Assembly: GCF_019976975.1 (NCBI RefSeq)
Contig: NZ_AP024630.1
Span: forward strand, 1,736,001-1,800,000
Direction of reading: 5' to 3'
Length of the DNA stretch: 64,000 nucleotides
Origin: Arthrobacter sp. NtRootA1
GTDB lineage: Bacteria; Actinomycetota; Actinomycetes; Actinomycetales; Micrococcaceae
A program made the translations under genes and the position numbers. Under the pieces are notes generated by a model. That model did no database searches. It saw only the letters and a list, made by a program, of their open reading frames with translations, and was not told the DNA's origin. Positions 7,634 through 16,547 of the stretch are shown here, in pieces; the first letter of the stretch is position 1; each line of letters opens with the position of its first letter.

Positions 7634-8839
7634 ATGACACAGGCGGGACGCCAGGGTTCACCACGTAACGGTTCGGGACGCAACAGTTCTGGACGCAATG
7701 AGGCAAGGGGCGGCACAGGCCGCTCCAACGCCGGCGGCTTCTCCGGCCGCGGCGGAAGCGCCGGCGCTGGAAAGCGCAATTTCAACCAGGGCGAAGGCCG
7801 TCCCTTCAAGGCTGCCAAGCCTCGGGAAGCGGCTCCCTTCGATCCGGACAACCCCACAACTGCTGGCAGCTACGACGCTCGTCAGGCCTCCAAGCCTGCC
7901 AAGCCCTTCCGTAAGCCAGGCTCCAACAAGCCCGGCTTCGGCAAGGCTCCTGGAACGCCTGGTGCGTTGAAGCCCAAGGCGAAGCCCGCCAAGCAATACG
8001 GCTCCAAGGCCTTTGGCAGCGAACGCTTCGGCCAGAACCTGGGCCCCATCCGCAAGCCCGCCCGCAACCGCGGTCCACGCCAGGAAGTCCCGCAGTCGGA
8101 CCTCCATGATGTCGATGGCGTGCGCCTGCAGAAAGTCATGGCGCAGGCCGGCGTCGCTTCACGTCGCGTGTGTGAGGAAATGATCCTCGAAGGCCGCGTC
8201 GAGGTCGATGGCCAGGTCACCACCGAGCTTGGCATGCGTGTCGACCCCAAAACCGCCGTGATCCACGTTGACGGTATCCGCATCCAGCTCGACGAAACCC
8301 TCGTCTACATGGTCTTCAACAAGCCCAAGGGCGTTGTTTCCACCATGGAAGACCCCGAGGGCCGGCCGTGCATCAGCGACTTCCTGAAGAACGCCAAGGG
8401 TGAACGGCTCTTCCACGTCGGGCGTTTGGATGTCGCCACTGAAGGCCTGCTGTTGTTGACCAACGACGGCGAACTCGCCAACCGCCTGACCCACCCTTCG
8501 TATGAGGTGCCCAAGACTTACCTGGTTCAGGTGCGCGGACCCTTCCCGCAAGGCGTCGGCGCGCAGCTGAAGTCCGGCGTCGAGCTTGAAGACGGTTTGG
8601 CAACTGTGGATTCCTTCCGGCTTGTTGACTCCACCCCTGGCCACGTCCTCATTGAGGTTGTCCTGCACTCGGGCAAGAACCGCATCGTTCGCCGTATGTT
8701 CGATGCTGTTGGTTTCCCGGTGGAGCGTCTTGTCCGTGTCAAGATCGGTCCCATTGGCCTGGGAGACCAGCGCCAAGGAAGCATCCGCAACCTCGGTAGG
8801 CAGGAAGTCGGTCACCTACTGGCATCTGTGGGGCTCTAA
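7634..8839 (+). CDS. RsuA/RluB-family 23S rRNA pseudouridine synthase
   Basis: 401 residues. The C-terminal 250 form a normal RluB/RsuA-type enzyme: an S4 RNA-binding domain (LQKVMAQAGVASRRVCEEMI) and a catalytic domain with the active-site Asp in HVGRLDVATEGLLLL. It isomerises a uridine in rRNA, most likely in 23S rRNA domain V. The first about 150 residues are a low-complexity Gly/Ser/Asn/Arg and later Lys/Pro/Ala tail with strong positive charge, probably disordered and RNA-binding. It lies in the scpA-scpB-rluB-cmk-der order common in actinobacteria, with tyrA following after 3 bp. Confidence 0.9.
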   Translation: MTQAGRQGSPRNGSGRNSSGRNEARGGTGRSNAGGFSGRGGSAGAGKRNFNQGEGRPFKAAKPREAAPFDPDNPTTAGSYDARQASKPAKPFRKPGSNKPGFGKAPGTPGALKPKAKPAKQYGSKAFGSERFGQNLGPIRKPARNRGPRQEVPQSDLHDVDGVRLQKVMAQAGVASRRVCEEMILEGRVEVDGQVTTELGMRVDPKTAVIHVDGIRIQLDETLVYMVFNKPKGVVSTMEDPEGRPCISDFLKNAKGERLFHVGRLDVATEGLLLLTNDGELANRLTHPSYEVPKTYLVQVRGPFPQGVGAQLKSGVELEDGLATVDSFRLVDSTPGHVLIEVVLHSGKNRIVRRMFDAVGFPVERLVRVKIGPIGLGDQRQGSIRNLGRQEVGHLLASVGL

Positions 8840-8842
8840 GGC

Positions 8843-9949
8843 ATGTCGGCATTCCGCTCGCACGGCCGGGGCCATCTCGATGGCCCGGTCGTCGTTCTCG
8901 GTACAGGCCTGCTTGGAGCCAGCATTGGCCTTGGCCTGCGCGGACGTGGCGTTCCCGTTTTCCTTTTCGACCCCTCGCCGACTAACCAGGCGGTCGCGGT
9001 GGACATTGGTGCTGGCCGGCCGTTGGCTGAGCTTGACGAGCAACCTCAGTTGGTTGTTGTCGCTGCACCGCCTGACGTGACGGCAGACGTCGTGGAGAAG
9101 GCCCTGGCAGACTACCCGTCCGCCGTCGTCGTTGACATTGCCAGCGTGAAGGCCACGATCCAGTCCCAATTGCGGGAGCGCGGCGTGGATCTGGCCAGGT
9201 ACGTGGGGACCCATCCGATGGCGGGCCGGGAAAAGTCGGGGCCGGTTGCAGCCAGGGGCGAGCTTTTCACGTCCATGCCGTGGGTGGTTTGCCCAATGGA
9301 GGAAACCGACACCGACGCACTGCAAACGGCACGTTCGCTGGCAGGGGACCTGGGGGCTATCGTCTCCCAGTTCACTGCTGATGAGCACGATGAAGCGGTG
9401 GCTTTGGTATCGCATCTGCCCCAAATCATGTCTTCGCTTCTGGCGAGCCGCTTGCAGGGGACACCCCTGCATGCCCTGTCCTTGGCGGGAAACGGGTTGC
9501 GGGACACCACCCGCATCGCCGCCAGTGATCCCACCCTGTGGGTGCAGATACTGGGTGGCAACGCGGAAAAGGTTGTTTCCATCCTGCACGGCGTTCGTGA
9601 GGACCTGAATCGCTTGATCGGGACTTTGGAAGCGCCAGGTGCACCCGGAGCGCGTTTGGATCTCGCCCAGCTCATCAGTGAAGGCAACGCGGGGCAGGCC
9701 CGGATTCCGGGCAAGCACGGTGGGCCTCCACAAGCGTATTCCTGGCTTACGATCCTCGTGGATGACAAGCCCGGCCAGATCGCGCAGCTCCTGACCGAAA
9801 TTGGCGAGATCGGCGTGAACGTCGAAGACCTCCGGCTCGATCATTCATCGGGCCAGAACGTGGGCATGGTGGAGCTCTCAGTCCTGCCGAGCAAGCACGA
9901 CCTCCTTGTTGAAGCCTTGACCGACCGTGGATGGCGGGTACTCCAGTAA
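8843..9949 (+). CDS. tyrA: Prephenate dehydrogenase
   Basis: 368 residues. The N-terminal Rossmann motif is VVLGTGLLGASIGLGLRGRG; later come VVDIASVKATI and GTHPMAGREKSG, the latter containing the conserved His of the TyrA family. The C-terminal 70 residues (from about WLTILVDDKPGQIAQLL) form an ACT-like regulatory domain, so feedback control by tyrosine is likely. It oxidatively decarboxylates prephenate to 4-hydroxyphenylpyruvate in tyrosine synthesis. The stop overlaps the cmk start by 1 bp (TAATG). A class II DAHP synthase for the same pathway lies 21 kb downstream. Confidence 0.92.
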   Translation: MSAFRSHGRGHLDGPVVVLGTGLLGASIGLGLRGRGVPVFLFDPSPTNQAVAVDIGAGRPLAELDEQPQLVVVAAPPDVTADVVEKALADYPSAVVVDIASVKATIQSQLRERGVDLARYVGTHPMAGREKSGPVAARGELFTSMPWVVCPMEETDTDALQTARSLAGDLGAIVSQFTADEHDEAVALVSHLPQIMSSLLASRLQGTPLHALSLAGNGLRDTTRIAASDPTLWVQILGGNAEKVVSILHGVREDLNRLIGTLEAPGAPGARLDLAQLISEGNAGQARIPGKHGGPPQAYSWLTILVDDKPGQIAQLLTEIGEIGVNVEDLRLDHSSGQNVGMVELSVLPSKHDLLVEALTDRGWRVLQ

Positions 9950-10662
9950 TGACGCGTGAATTCTTTGGGCCGGAGACAGTCGCACGCCCCGGCAAGCCGC
10001 TCGTGATCGCGATCGACGGCCCCTCGGGGTCGGGCAAGTCCAGCGTCAGCAAGGAAGTTGCCCGGCGCTTGAAGCTGGCGTACCTGGATACCGGTGCGAT
10101 GTACCGCGCACTCACGTGGTACTGCCTCAAAACAGGACTCGACCTCCAGGACGGCGCTGCGGTGGAGCAGGCTTCCAAGGTCATGCCCCTGGAAATCAGC
10201 ACCAGCACCGCTACCGAATATGTGGCCGTGGACGGCACGGACATTACCGATGAAATCCGTGATCCTTTGATTTCGTCCTCCGTAAGCGCAGTCGCTACTA
10301 CTCTGGGTGCCCGCACGGAGTTGATCCGCCGCCAGCGCCAGCTCATCGACCAGCACCATCACCGGATGGTGGTGGAGGGGCGCGATATCACCACTGTGGT
10401 TGCCCCGAACGCCGAGGTCCGCATGCTCCTGACCGCAAGCGAAGAGGCCAGGCTCCGGCGTCGTGGTATCCAGTTGGGCGGGACGCAAAGCAAGGAACAG
10501 CTTGCCGCCCAGGTGACCCAGCGCGATGCCAAGGACTCCACGGTGGTGAACTTCACCCAAGCGGCTGACGGCGTTGTGACGCTCGATTCCTCGGACCTGG
10601 ACTTTGAGGAAACAGTGGAAACGGCCCTGGCGATCGTTAGCAAGGTCATCTATGGCGACTAA
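9949..10662 (+). CDS. cmk: Cytidylate kinase
   Basis: 237 residues from the ATG at 9949, overlapping the tyrA stop; an in-frame ATG 18 bp earlier lies inside tyrA. The P-loop is AIDGPSGSGKSS, followed by LDTGAMYRALTWYCL and VVEGRDITTVVAPNAEVR, all typical of the bacterial (d)CMP kinase family. It phosphorylates CMP and dCMP for nucleic acid and CDP-lipid synthesis. The stop overlaps the next gene, an acyltransferase, by 11 bp. The cmk-der pairing is widely conserved in actinobacteria. Confidence 0.95.
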   Translation: MTREFFGPETVARPGKPLVIAIDGPSGSGKSSVSKEVARRLKLAYLDTGAMYRALTWYCLKTGLDLQDGAAVEQASKVMPLEISTSTATEYVAVDGTDITDEIRDPLISSSVSAVATTLGARTELIRRQRQLIDQHHHRMVVEGRDITTVVAPNAEVRMLLTASEEARLRRRGIQLGGTQSKEQLAAQVTQRDAKDSTVVNFTQAADGVVTLDSSDLDFEETVETALAIVSKVIYGD

Positions 10663-11401
10663 TAAGCAGTTTCTTGCGCTCGGCCTTCCAGCCAAGTGGA
10701 CACGCATATGGAGCCGTCCCGTTGGCTGGATCCTGGATCACGTCATCTATCGGACGGTCGTGTCGGGCAAGAGCAACATACCCGCCGCCGGTCCAGTGAT
10801 CTTTGCGGGCAACCACATCAGCTTCCTGGACGGTCCCGTGATGTTCGGCGCTTCGCCGCGTCCCATGCACATCCTGGTCAAGAAAGAGATGTTCCGTGGA
10901 TTCCTGGGGCGCGTCCTCAAGGGATCAGGGCAGATTCCCGTGGACCGAAGCGGAGACCGCAGCGCACTGCACGTGGGCAAGCAGTTGCTCGACGCCGGCC
11001 GTTGCGTTGGGATCCTGCCCGAAGGTACCCGGGGGAGCGGCTCCGCTGACAGCATCAGCAATGGTGTCGCCTGGCTGGCTCTTAATTCCGGGGCCACCGT
11101 GATCCCCGTCGCGATCCTTGGAACCCGCCAAGGCGATGAGCACCGCGACCACATACCCAAACCCCGCCGTACGCTGTATGTCAGCTTCGGCGAACCCCTC
11201 ACGGTGCAGCGCCGGAAGGGCGAACCGGGGCGTGTTTCAATGGACAGGGCGGCTGCGGCAATCCGCGATGCACTGGCCGGACACGTCCAGGATGCAGTCA
11301 GGACCACAGGGCAGGGCCTTCCCCAGGAACCTCCGTCCGGACCATCCACACAGCAGCACCGCCAAACAGAAGTAGCCGGGACGCCGGCAGACCACCATTA
11401 A
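10652..11401 (+). CDS. PlsC-type 1-acyl-glycerol-3-phosphate acyltransferase
   Basis: 249 residues from the ATG at 10652. The four acyltransferase blocks are visible: [13 protein letters not shown] (an N-H-x4-D catalytic box), [21 protein letters not shown] and VIPVAILGT. It should transfer a fatty acyl group to lysophosphatidic acid or a related acceptor at the membrane. The last about 40 residues are polar and Gln/Pro-rich, with no recognised function. It sits between cmk and der with an 11-bp overlap and a 10-bp gap, so it is part of that operon. A second paralogue lies at 30343-31134; which of the two is the main PlsC cannot be told. Confidence 0.88.
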   Translation: MATNKQFLALGLPAKWTRIWSRPVGWILDHVIYRTVVSGKSNIPAAGPVIFAGNHISFLDGPVMFGASPRPMHILVKKEMFRGFLGRVLKGSGQIPVDRSGDRSALHVGKQLLDAGRCVGILPEGTRGSGSADSISNGVAWLALNSGATVIPVAILGTRQGDEHRDHIPKPRRTLYVSFGEPLTVQRRKGEPGRVSMDRAAAAIRDALAGHVQDAVRTTGQGLPQEPPSGPSTQQHRQTEVAGTPADHH

Positions 11402-11411
11402 GGAACGTGCA

Positions 11412-12962
11412 ATGAGCGATACGACTCAAAAATCCGGCCTCCACGGAGCCGGCGACGACGAATACACGCCCACCGGCACCGACCAGGTGGCTGAGAACCT
11501 GGCTGCCCTGGACGATGAAGAGGCCGAACTCCGTGCGGCCACCCTCCGGGCGGGCCTGGATGATTACGACCTCGACGAAGACGACGCTGCTCTGCTTAGC
11601 GGCGATTACGACGACGAAGGCGACGAAGGTCCCCTCAAGCTGGATCCGGTGCTTGCCATCATTGGCCGTCCCAACGTGGGCAAGTCAACCTTGGTCAACC
11701 GCATCCTGGGACGCCGTGAAGCTGTTGTTGAGGACACCCCGGGTGTTACGCGCGACCGCGTTATGTACTCCGCACGTTGGAACGGCCGCAACTTCACGTT
11801 GGTAGACACCGGCGGATGGGAACACGATGCCAAGGGCATCCACGCCCGTGTAGCCGAGCAGGCCGAGATGGCCGTTGAGCTTGCCGACGCTGTTCTCTTC
11901 GTCGTGGACTCCGCCGTTGGCGCGACTGCAACGGATGAAGGCGTCATGAAGATGCTGCGCAAGAGCAAGAAGCCGGTCATCATGGTGGCCAACAAGGTGG
12001 ATGACTTCGCACAGGAAGCTGACTCCGCAGCATTGTGGGGCCTTGGTTTCGGCCAGCCTTACCCGGTGTCCGCCCTCCACGGCCGCGGCGTAGCCGACCT
12101 CCTGGACCACGTTATGGACACCCTGCCCGAGTATTCCCTGGTGGAGGGCGTGGAGCGTTCCGGTGGACCGCGCCGCATCGCCCTGATCGGCCGTCCGAAC
12201 GTAGGAAAGTCCTCGCTGCTGAACAAGTTGGCAGGTTCCGAGCGCGTGGTGGTTGATCCCCTGGCTGGCACCACGCGGGACCCCGTGGACGAGTTCATTG
12301 AGCTCGGCGGCCGCACGTGGCGCTTCGTGGATACCGCAGGTATCCGCCGTCGTCAGCACATGGCACAGGGCGCCGATTTCTACGCGTCACTGCGTACGCA
12401 GGCCGCGCTCGAAAAGGCGGAGGTCGCCGTCGTGCTCCTCGCCGTGGACGAGGTCCTCAGCGAACAGGATGTCCGCATTCTGCAGTTGGCTATTGAATCC
12501 GGCCGTGCCCTGGTGCTCGCGTTCAACAAATGGGACCTGCTGGACGACGAACGCCGCCGCTACCTCGAGCGTGAAATTGAGCAGGACCTGGCCCACGTTG
12601 AGTGGGCTCCGCGAGTGAACATTTCCGCGAAGACCGGTTGGCACAAGGACCGCCTGGTTCCTGCCTTGGATACGGCGCTGGAAAGCTGGGACCGCCGTAT
12701 CCCCACTGGCCGCCTGAATGCCTTCCTAGGTGAATTGGTTGCTGCTCACCCGCACCCGGTTCGCGGTGGCAAGCAACCACGTATCCTCTTTGGCACCCAG
12801 GCATCCAGCCGCCCGCCGAAATTCGTGCTGTTCACCACCGGCTTCCTGGATCCCGGATACCGCCGGTTCATCACCCGCCGCTTGCGCGAAACGTTCGGCT
12901 TCGAAGGCACGCCCATCGAGGTCAACATGCGCGTTCGTGAGAAGCGCGGCAAGAAGCGCTAA
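11412..12962 (+). CDS. der: Ribosome biogenesis GTPase Der (EngA)
   Basis: 516 residues. It has two tandem GTPase domains, each with the P-loop GRPNVGKS (near residues 85 and 260), switch II DTGGW and DTAGI, and base-recognition motifs NKVD and NKWD, followed by the C-terminal KH-like domain ending in REKRGKKR. Der binds the 50S subunit and is needed for its maturation. An acidic N-terminal extension of about 75 residues (many Asp and Glu) precedes the first G domain, as is common in actinobacteria. It ends the cmk-plsC-der run, 141 bp before tRNA-Pro. Confidence 0.96.
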   Translation: MSDTTQKSGLHGAGDDEYTPTGTDQVAENLAALDDEEAELRAATLRAGLDDYDLDEDDAALLSGDYDDEGDEGPLKLDPVLAIIGRPNVGKSTLVNRILGRREAVVEDTPGVTRDRVMYSARWNGRNFTLVDTGGWEHDAKGIHARVAEQAEMAVELADAVLFVVDSAVGATATDEGVMKMLRKSKKPVIMVANKVDDFAQEADSAALWGLGFGQPYPVSALHGRGVADLLDHVMDTLPEYSLVEGVERSGGPRRIALIGRPNVGKSSLLNKLAGSERVVVDPLAGTTRDPVDEFIELGGRTWRFVDTAGIRRRQHMAQGADFYASLRTQAALEKAEVAVVLLAVDEVLSEQDVRILQLAIESGRALVLAFNKWDLLDDERRRYLEREIEQDLAHVEWAPRVNISAKTGWHKDRLVPALDTALESWDRRIPTGRLNAFLGELVAAHPHPVRGGKQPRILFGTQASSRPPKFVLFTTGFLDPGYRRFITRRLRETFGFEGTPIEVNMRVREKRGKKR

Positions 12963-13103
12963 ATGAGACGGGCATCACAGCCGACTTTGGCTCTGATGGC
13001 GTTGGCAACCTCCAACTTCGTGTAAGCTTTTGGAGGTGGTTCGGCCGGACTGCTTAGGTTGGACTCTTCGGAGGAAAACCTGGGCGGAGAACGGTGGAAC
13101 CAG

Positions 13104-13180
<77 letters not shown>

Positions 13181-13182
13181 AT

Positions 13183-13220
13183 AAGGCCGGAATCACGCGG
13201 AAACGCGGGGTTCCGGCCTT
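13183..13220 (+). terminator. Terminator after tRNA-Pro
   Basis: AAGGCCGGAA pairs with TTCCGGCCTT around an 18-nt loop containing a smaller CGCG hairpin. It begins 3 nt after the CCA end. Confidence 0.65.
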
Positions 13221-13261
13221 TGGTCGTTAACGAGCGAGTGGCCCCGGCTCAGGGCTATCGG

Positions 13262-13269
13262 CAACAAAG
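13262..13269. repeat. Target-site duplication, left copy (CAACAAAG)
   Basis: This 8-bp sequence is repeated exactly at 14560-14567, directly flanking both ends of the insertion sequence. Confidence 0.9.
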
Positions 13270-14559
13270 GGGTTATAGGACAAAACGTGTGTAAATCCCG
13301 GGTGTGTCATGATCGTCCGGCCCAGCCTGCGCGGTGCCAGAGGCCTTCATCGGGGCTGAGGCCGGTGCTGTAGATCTCGGGGCCGGGCTCCGGTTCTGTG
13401 GTTGTGCTGGCGTTGGTCCTGCCGGGTTTGTAGTGCCGGTTTTCGATGAGCTTCGCCGGGGGCCGGGGTTGGTCGCTGTGGAGGTAGAGGTACCACTCGA
13501 TGGCGCGTTTTTGGTGGTCCTCGCTCATGCCCCGGTGGGCCCGCAGGATCAATCGGAGTTGCGCGTTGGTGCCTCCTTCGATCCGGTTGGTCGTCGAGGC
13601 GATATCCAGTCCGGTGTATTCAGCCTGCAGATAGGTAAAGAGGGTCCCGGCTTGGCCGAGTCGTTCCAGCAGCCGGTAGGCCTTGCGGAGTCTGTCGTGG
13701 GTGTACCACCAGGTTTGGTTGGCCCGGACCCATCCCGGAGCCATGGCCGTAGCGGTGCGGTAGGTGCGGGCCTTGACCAGATGCCCGTGTTCCTGATGCC
13801 AGTCATTGAGACCCGCGAGCCAGGCGGCTGCTTCGGCGGGGGCTTTGATCCTGGTCAACGCCCGTCCCAGCCGCAGCAATGCTTTGCCCGCATCCGTTCG
13901 GGGCCGGCTGGTCAGGTAGGTCCGGACATTGCGTTGGACATGGACCAGACACCGTTGGACCGCGGTTTCTGACCAGCACTCCGACAGGGCTGCGGCGATC
14001 CCCGAACCGCCGTCAGTGATCACCACGCGAGGGGCAGGGAACCGTTGCAGCAGCGCCGCCCACGCGGCCTTTTTCTCGGTGTCGCACCACTGCCAGCCAA
14101 GCACGTAATCACCGGCAACAGCGATCAGGCAGCACCACGACCCGACAAAGATCCCATCGACCTGGATCTGGTCATGGACCTCCCCGGTCACGGGAATGCG
14201 CGGGGCGATGTTCCAGCACCAGGCCGTGCGCCGTCGGAAGGACCGGGCCGTGCCGAACATGGTCAGCGACGACTGGCCTGAAGTGCCTAACAACCAACCA
14301 AGAAACGCCTCCAGCTCAGCGCGACGGCTGACATCCGGACGTTGACCGGAACGGCTCGCCCCGCAGTTCAGGCACCGGTAGCGCTGTTTGCCCGCTGCCG
14401 TTTTCCCGTTCCGTACCAGCGTCTGGCCGCAGACCAAACATTCCCCAGATATGCAAGCACCCCAGCCACCCTAAGCTCCAAAAGCTTAGCTATCCCGGAA
14501 TTCGCCCGCCAGCGCTGGAAAGCAGGCCCAACCAATACACACGTTTTGTCCTATAACCC
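13270..14559 (-). mobile_element. Complete IS256-family (IS1249-like) insertion sequence
   Basis: The 1290-bp element begins and ends with a 24-bp perfect inverted repeat (13270-13293 and 14536-14559; outer bases GGGTTATAGG) and is flanked by the 8-bp direct repeat CAACAAAG. It holds one transposase on the minus strand covering almost the whole element. An 8-bp duplication fits the IS256 family. The identical ends and duplication show a recent insertion. Removing the element and one repeat copy restores a continuous intergenic spacer between tRNA-Pro and the marR terminator. Confidence 0.92.
13307..14437 (-). CDS. IS256-family, IS1249-type transposase
   Basis: 376 residues from a TTG at 14437. 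An N-terminal zinc-ribbon segment (RCLNCG) is followed by a mutator-type DDE core: the first Asp in IQVDGIFVG, the second in VVITDGGSG, then CLVHVQRNVR, and the Glu in TNRIEGGTNAQL. It should catalyse movement of the surrounding element. The start is odd: the frame upstream of the TTG is open for only eleven codons after a stop, has no ATG or GTG, and yet would supply the missing first zinc-ribbon cysteine (ECLVCG). The protein may therefore start slightly truncated or use an unusual initiation codon. Confidence 0.9.
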   Translation of the reverse strand: MVCGQTLVRNGKTAAGKQRYRCLNCGASRSGQRPDVSRRAELEAFLGWLLGTSGQSSLTMFGTARSFRRRTAWCWNIAPRIPVTGEVHDQIQVDGIFVGSWCCLIAVAGDYVLGWQWCDTEKKAAWAALLQRFPAPRVVITDGGSGIAAALSECWSETAVQRCLVHVQRNVRTYLTSRPRTDAGKALLRLGRALTRIKAPAEAAAWLAGLNDWHQEHGHLVKARTYRTATAMAPGWVRANQTWWYTHDRLRKAYRLLERLGQAGTLFTYLQAEYTGLDIASTTNRIEGGTNAQLRLILRAHRGMSEDHQKRAIEWYLYLHSDQPRPPAKLIENRHYKPGRTNASTTTEPEPGPEIYSTGLSPDEGLWHRAGWAGRS

Positions 14560-14567
14560 CAACAAAG
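14560..14567. repeat. Target-site duplication, right copy (CAACAAAG)
   Basis: Exact copy of the 8 bp at 13262-13269, adjacent to the right inverted repeat. Confidence 0.9.
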
Positions 14568-14573
14568 TGTGCT

Positions 14574-14618
14574 CTTGTTCGCTGAACTCGACGTTGTACG
14601 GCGAGTTCAGCGAACAAG
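14574..14618 (-). terminator. 17-bp stem terminator after marR
   Basis: CTTGTTCGCTGAACTCG pairs perfectly with CGAGTTCAGCGAACAAG around an 11-nt loop. It lies 19 bp past the marR stop and 7 bp from the IS target duplication. The original terminator was left intact by the insertion. Confidence 0.75.
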
Positions 14619-14636
14619 ACCGGGTTTTGCGCCTGC

Positions 14637-15083
14637 CTAGGCCTTCTGCAGCGCTCCCAGTGCGCGCACCAGGGGTTCGAGTTCCGGAACCTGCTCGGCG
14701 GCTTCCAGGGCCGACGCCAGGGTCTCATCGTGCACAGGCTTTGCCGCCTCAAGCAGCTTTTGGCCGGCGACCGTTAGTTCGGTGTAGATCCCGCGACGAT
14801 CATCCGCGCAGAGGATCCGCGTCAGTAGCCCCCGGTCCTCCAGGCGGTTGACCAGGCGGGTGGTTGCGCTGCTGGAAAGAGCCGTGGCGCGGGCAAGCTG
14901 CTGCATGCGCATGTGCCACCCGTCCTGGCGGCTCAGGGCGTCAAGAACCGTGTATTCCACCACCGAGAGCTCGGTGGAAGCCTGGAGGGCTTTCTCGAGT
15001 TCTGCTTCGATGCTTCCGTGCAGGGCAGCGAGGGTGCGCCAACCCTGTGCCCGTACTTCTACGGCGTCATCCTTGATGCCCAT
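14637..15083 (-). CDS. MarR-family transcriptional regulator
   Basis: 148 residues. The winged helix is visible in LSVVEYTVLDALSRQDGWHMRMQ, recognition helix SSSATTRLVNRLEDRGLL, and the wing with DDRRGIYTELT, matching MarR proteins. These are usually dimeric repressors released by small phenolic or toxic ligands. It is divergent from an MFS exporter gene, and the intergenic region holds repeated candidate operators, so it most likely represses itself and the transporter. The ligand is unknown. Confidence 0.92.
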   Translation of the reverse strand: MGIKDDAVEVRAQGWRTLAALHGSIEAELEKALQASTELSVVEYTVLDALSRQDGWHMRMQQLARATALSSSATTRLVNRLEDRGLLTRILCADDRRGIYTELTVAGQKLLEAAKPVHDETLASALEAAEQVPELEPLVRALGALQKA

Positions 15084-15133
15084 GCCTGTTGTGCTCCTGC
15101 CTTGGTTTGCGTGTCAGTGCAGGCGACCGAAAG

Positions 15134-15190
15134 TAGTTGCTTGCGCAATTATCTAGCGTGTGCAACTATATATACAGCGTCTGCAACTAT
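15134..15190. promoter_or_regulatory. Repeated operator between marR and MFS gene
   Basis: Two direct repeats, GCGTGTGCAACTAT (15156-15169) and GCGTCTGCAACTAT (15177-15190), are spaced by 21 bp, two helical turns. An inverted half-site TAGTTGC (15134-15140) faces GCAACTA (15162-15168). The region is AT-rich and between divergent genes, as expected for a MarR operator. Confidence 0.55.
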
Positions 15191-15258
15191 TATTCTACGG
15201 GTTCCCCGAGGCGCACATCCACTTTGCTTTTGGGAGCCACCCATTTAAGGAGTTCCAT

Positions 15259-16467
15259 ATGCCCGCAGGGTTGATCGCCCTCGCCCTTGGCGGATTTGGC
15301 ATCGGATTAACCGAATTCGTCATCATGGGCCTTCTGCCTGAAGTAGCGGCAGATTTCCAGGTGAGCGAGGCCTCGGCAGGCTGGTTCATTTCCGGCTATG
15401 CGCTGAGCGTTACGGTTGGTGCCCTCCTGGTGACTGCCGCCGTTACCAGGCTTCCGCGCAAGCCCGTCCTTGTTGGACTGCTTGTTCTGTTCATCCTCGG
15501 CAACTTCCTCTCCGCCATCGCCGACTCGTACACGGCGATGCTTGTGGGCCGCATCATTGCGGCGTTGTGTCACGGTGCGTTCTTCGGAATCGGCTCGGTG
15601 GTGGCAGCCAGCCTGGTTCCCGCACGCAAAAAGGCCGGTGCCATTGCCATCATGTTCACTGGACTTACTGCTGCCAACGTCCTTGGCGTTCCTTTCGGTA
15701 CTCTCCTCGGCCAGAACTTTGGTTGGCGTTCGACGTTCTGGGCCATCACCGGAATAGGAGTGCTTGCACTGCTTGGTATCGCGCTGATGGTGCCCAGGGG
15801 GAGTACTGAGCAAACCAAGGGCCTCCGTAGCGAACTGGGTGCCTTCAAATCCGGCCAGGTCTGGCTTTCCATCCTGGTGACGATTTTGGGCTTTGGCGGC
15901 ATGTTCGGCGCGTTCACGTACATAGCCTTCACGCTTACGGAAGTTTCCGGGTTTGAGCCGGGCGCCGTCCCGTGGTTGCTGGTGCTCTTCGGCGGCGGAC
16001 TGTTCGTCGGCAACTTCCTTGGTGGGAAGGCGGCCGACAAAAACCTGGACGGATCACTCGTGATTATCCTTGCCGGCTTGGTACTGGTCCTGGGCTTCTT
16101 TGCCCTCACCGCGTCCAGCAGCATCGCAACCCTGGTCTCGCTGACCCTAATGGGCGGCTTCGGTTTCGCTACTGTCCCCGGGCTGCAGATGCGCGTGATG
16201 CACTTTGCCTCCTCCGCTCCCACGCTGGCATCCGGTGCCAACATTGGCGCGTTCAATCTGGGTAATGCGCTGGGCGCCTGGCTCGGAGGGGTCACCATTT
16301 CGGCTGGTCTGGGCTACACCTCGCCCATCTGGGCAGGAGCCGCGATTACTGTGGCCGCGTTGCTGGTCATGCTTGCTGCCGCCGCAGCAGCCAAGCGCAA
16401 GGGAATTGCCACAGCAAAGACCACGCCCGACGTCGAACGCGAACCCCAGGGTGCGCCCGTGTCCTGA
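15259..16467 (+). CDS. MFS transporter, AraJ/YdhP-like exporter
   Basis: 402 residues from the ATG at 15259, preceded by AAGGAG; the frame is open further upstream through the operator region, which is not coding. About twelve membrane segments are visible. The opening LALGGFGIGLTEFVIMGLLP and the loop VGRIIAALCHGAFFGIGSVVA are typical of the DHA1 arabinose-efflux-like exporters. Such proteins export drugs, sugars or purine analogues by proton antiport. The divergent MarR gene and shared operator suggest induction by its substrate. The C-terminus is a short hydrophilic tail. Confidence 0.9.
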   Translation: MPAGLIALALGGFGIGLTEFVIMGLLPEVAADFQVSEASAGWFISGYALSVTVGALLVTAAVTRLPRKPVLVGLLVLFILGNFLSAIADSYTAMLVGRIIAALCHGAFFGIGSVVAASLVPARKKAGAIAIMFTGLTAANVLGVPFGTLLGQNFGWRSTFWAITGIGVLALLGIALMVPRGSTEQTKGLRSELGAFKSGQVWLSILVTILGFGGMFGAFTYIAFTLTEVSGFEPGAVPWLLVLFGGGLFVGNFLGGKAADKNLDGSLVIILAGLVLVLGFFALTASSSIATLVSLTLMGGFGFATVPGLQMRVMHFASSAPTLASGANIGAFNLGNALGAWLGGVTISAGLGYTSPIWAGAAITVAALLVMLAAAAAAKRKGIATAKTTPDVEREPQGAPVS

Positions 16468-16486
16468 CGATGTCCACGGGAAAGTG

Positions 16487-16529
16487 AAAGCCCGCCGTGG
16501 AACGGTTTGAACGTTCCACGGCGGGCTTT
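16487..16529. terminator. Bidirectional terminator between MFS and membrane protein genes
   Basis: An 18-bp perfect stem, AAAGCCCGCCGTGGAACG paired with CGTTCCACGGCGGGCTTT, with a 7-nt loop. It gives A and T runs on either strand and lies between convergent genes. Confidence 0.88.
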
Positions 16530-16547
16530 TCAGCGTCTCAGGGCCGC

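Noticed and set aside
13334..14281. Open frames on the plus strand inside the insertion sequence
   Set aside because: They are antisense to the transposase, whose catalytic motifs are clear; no second IS gene is needed in this family.
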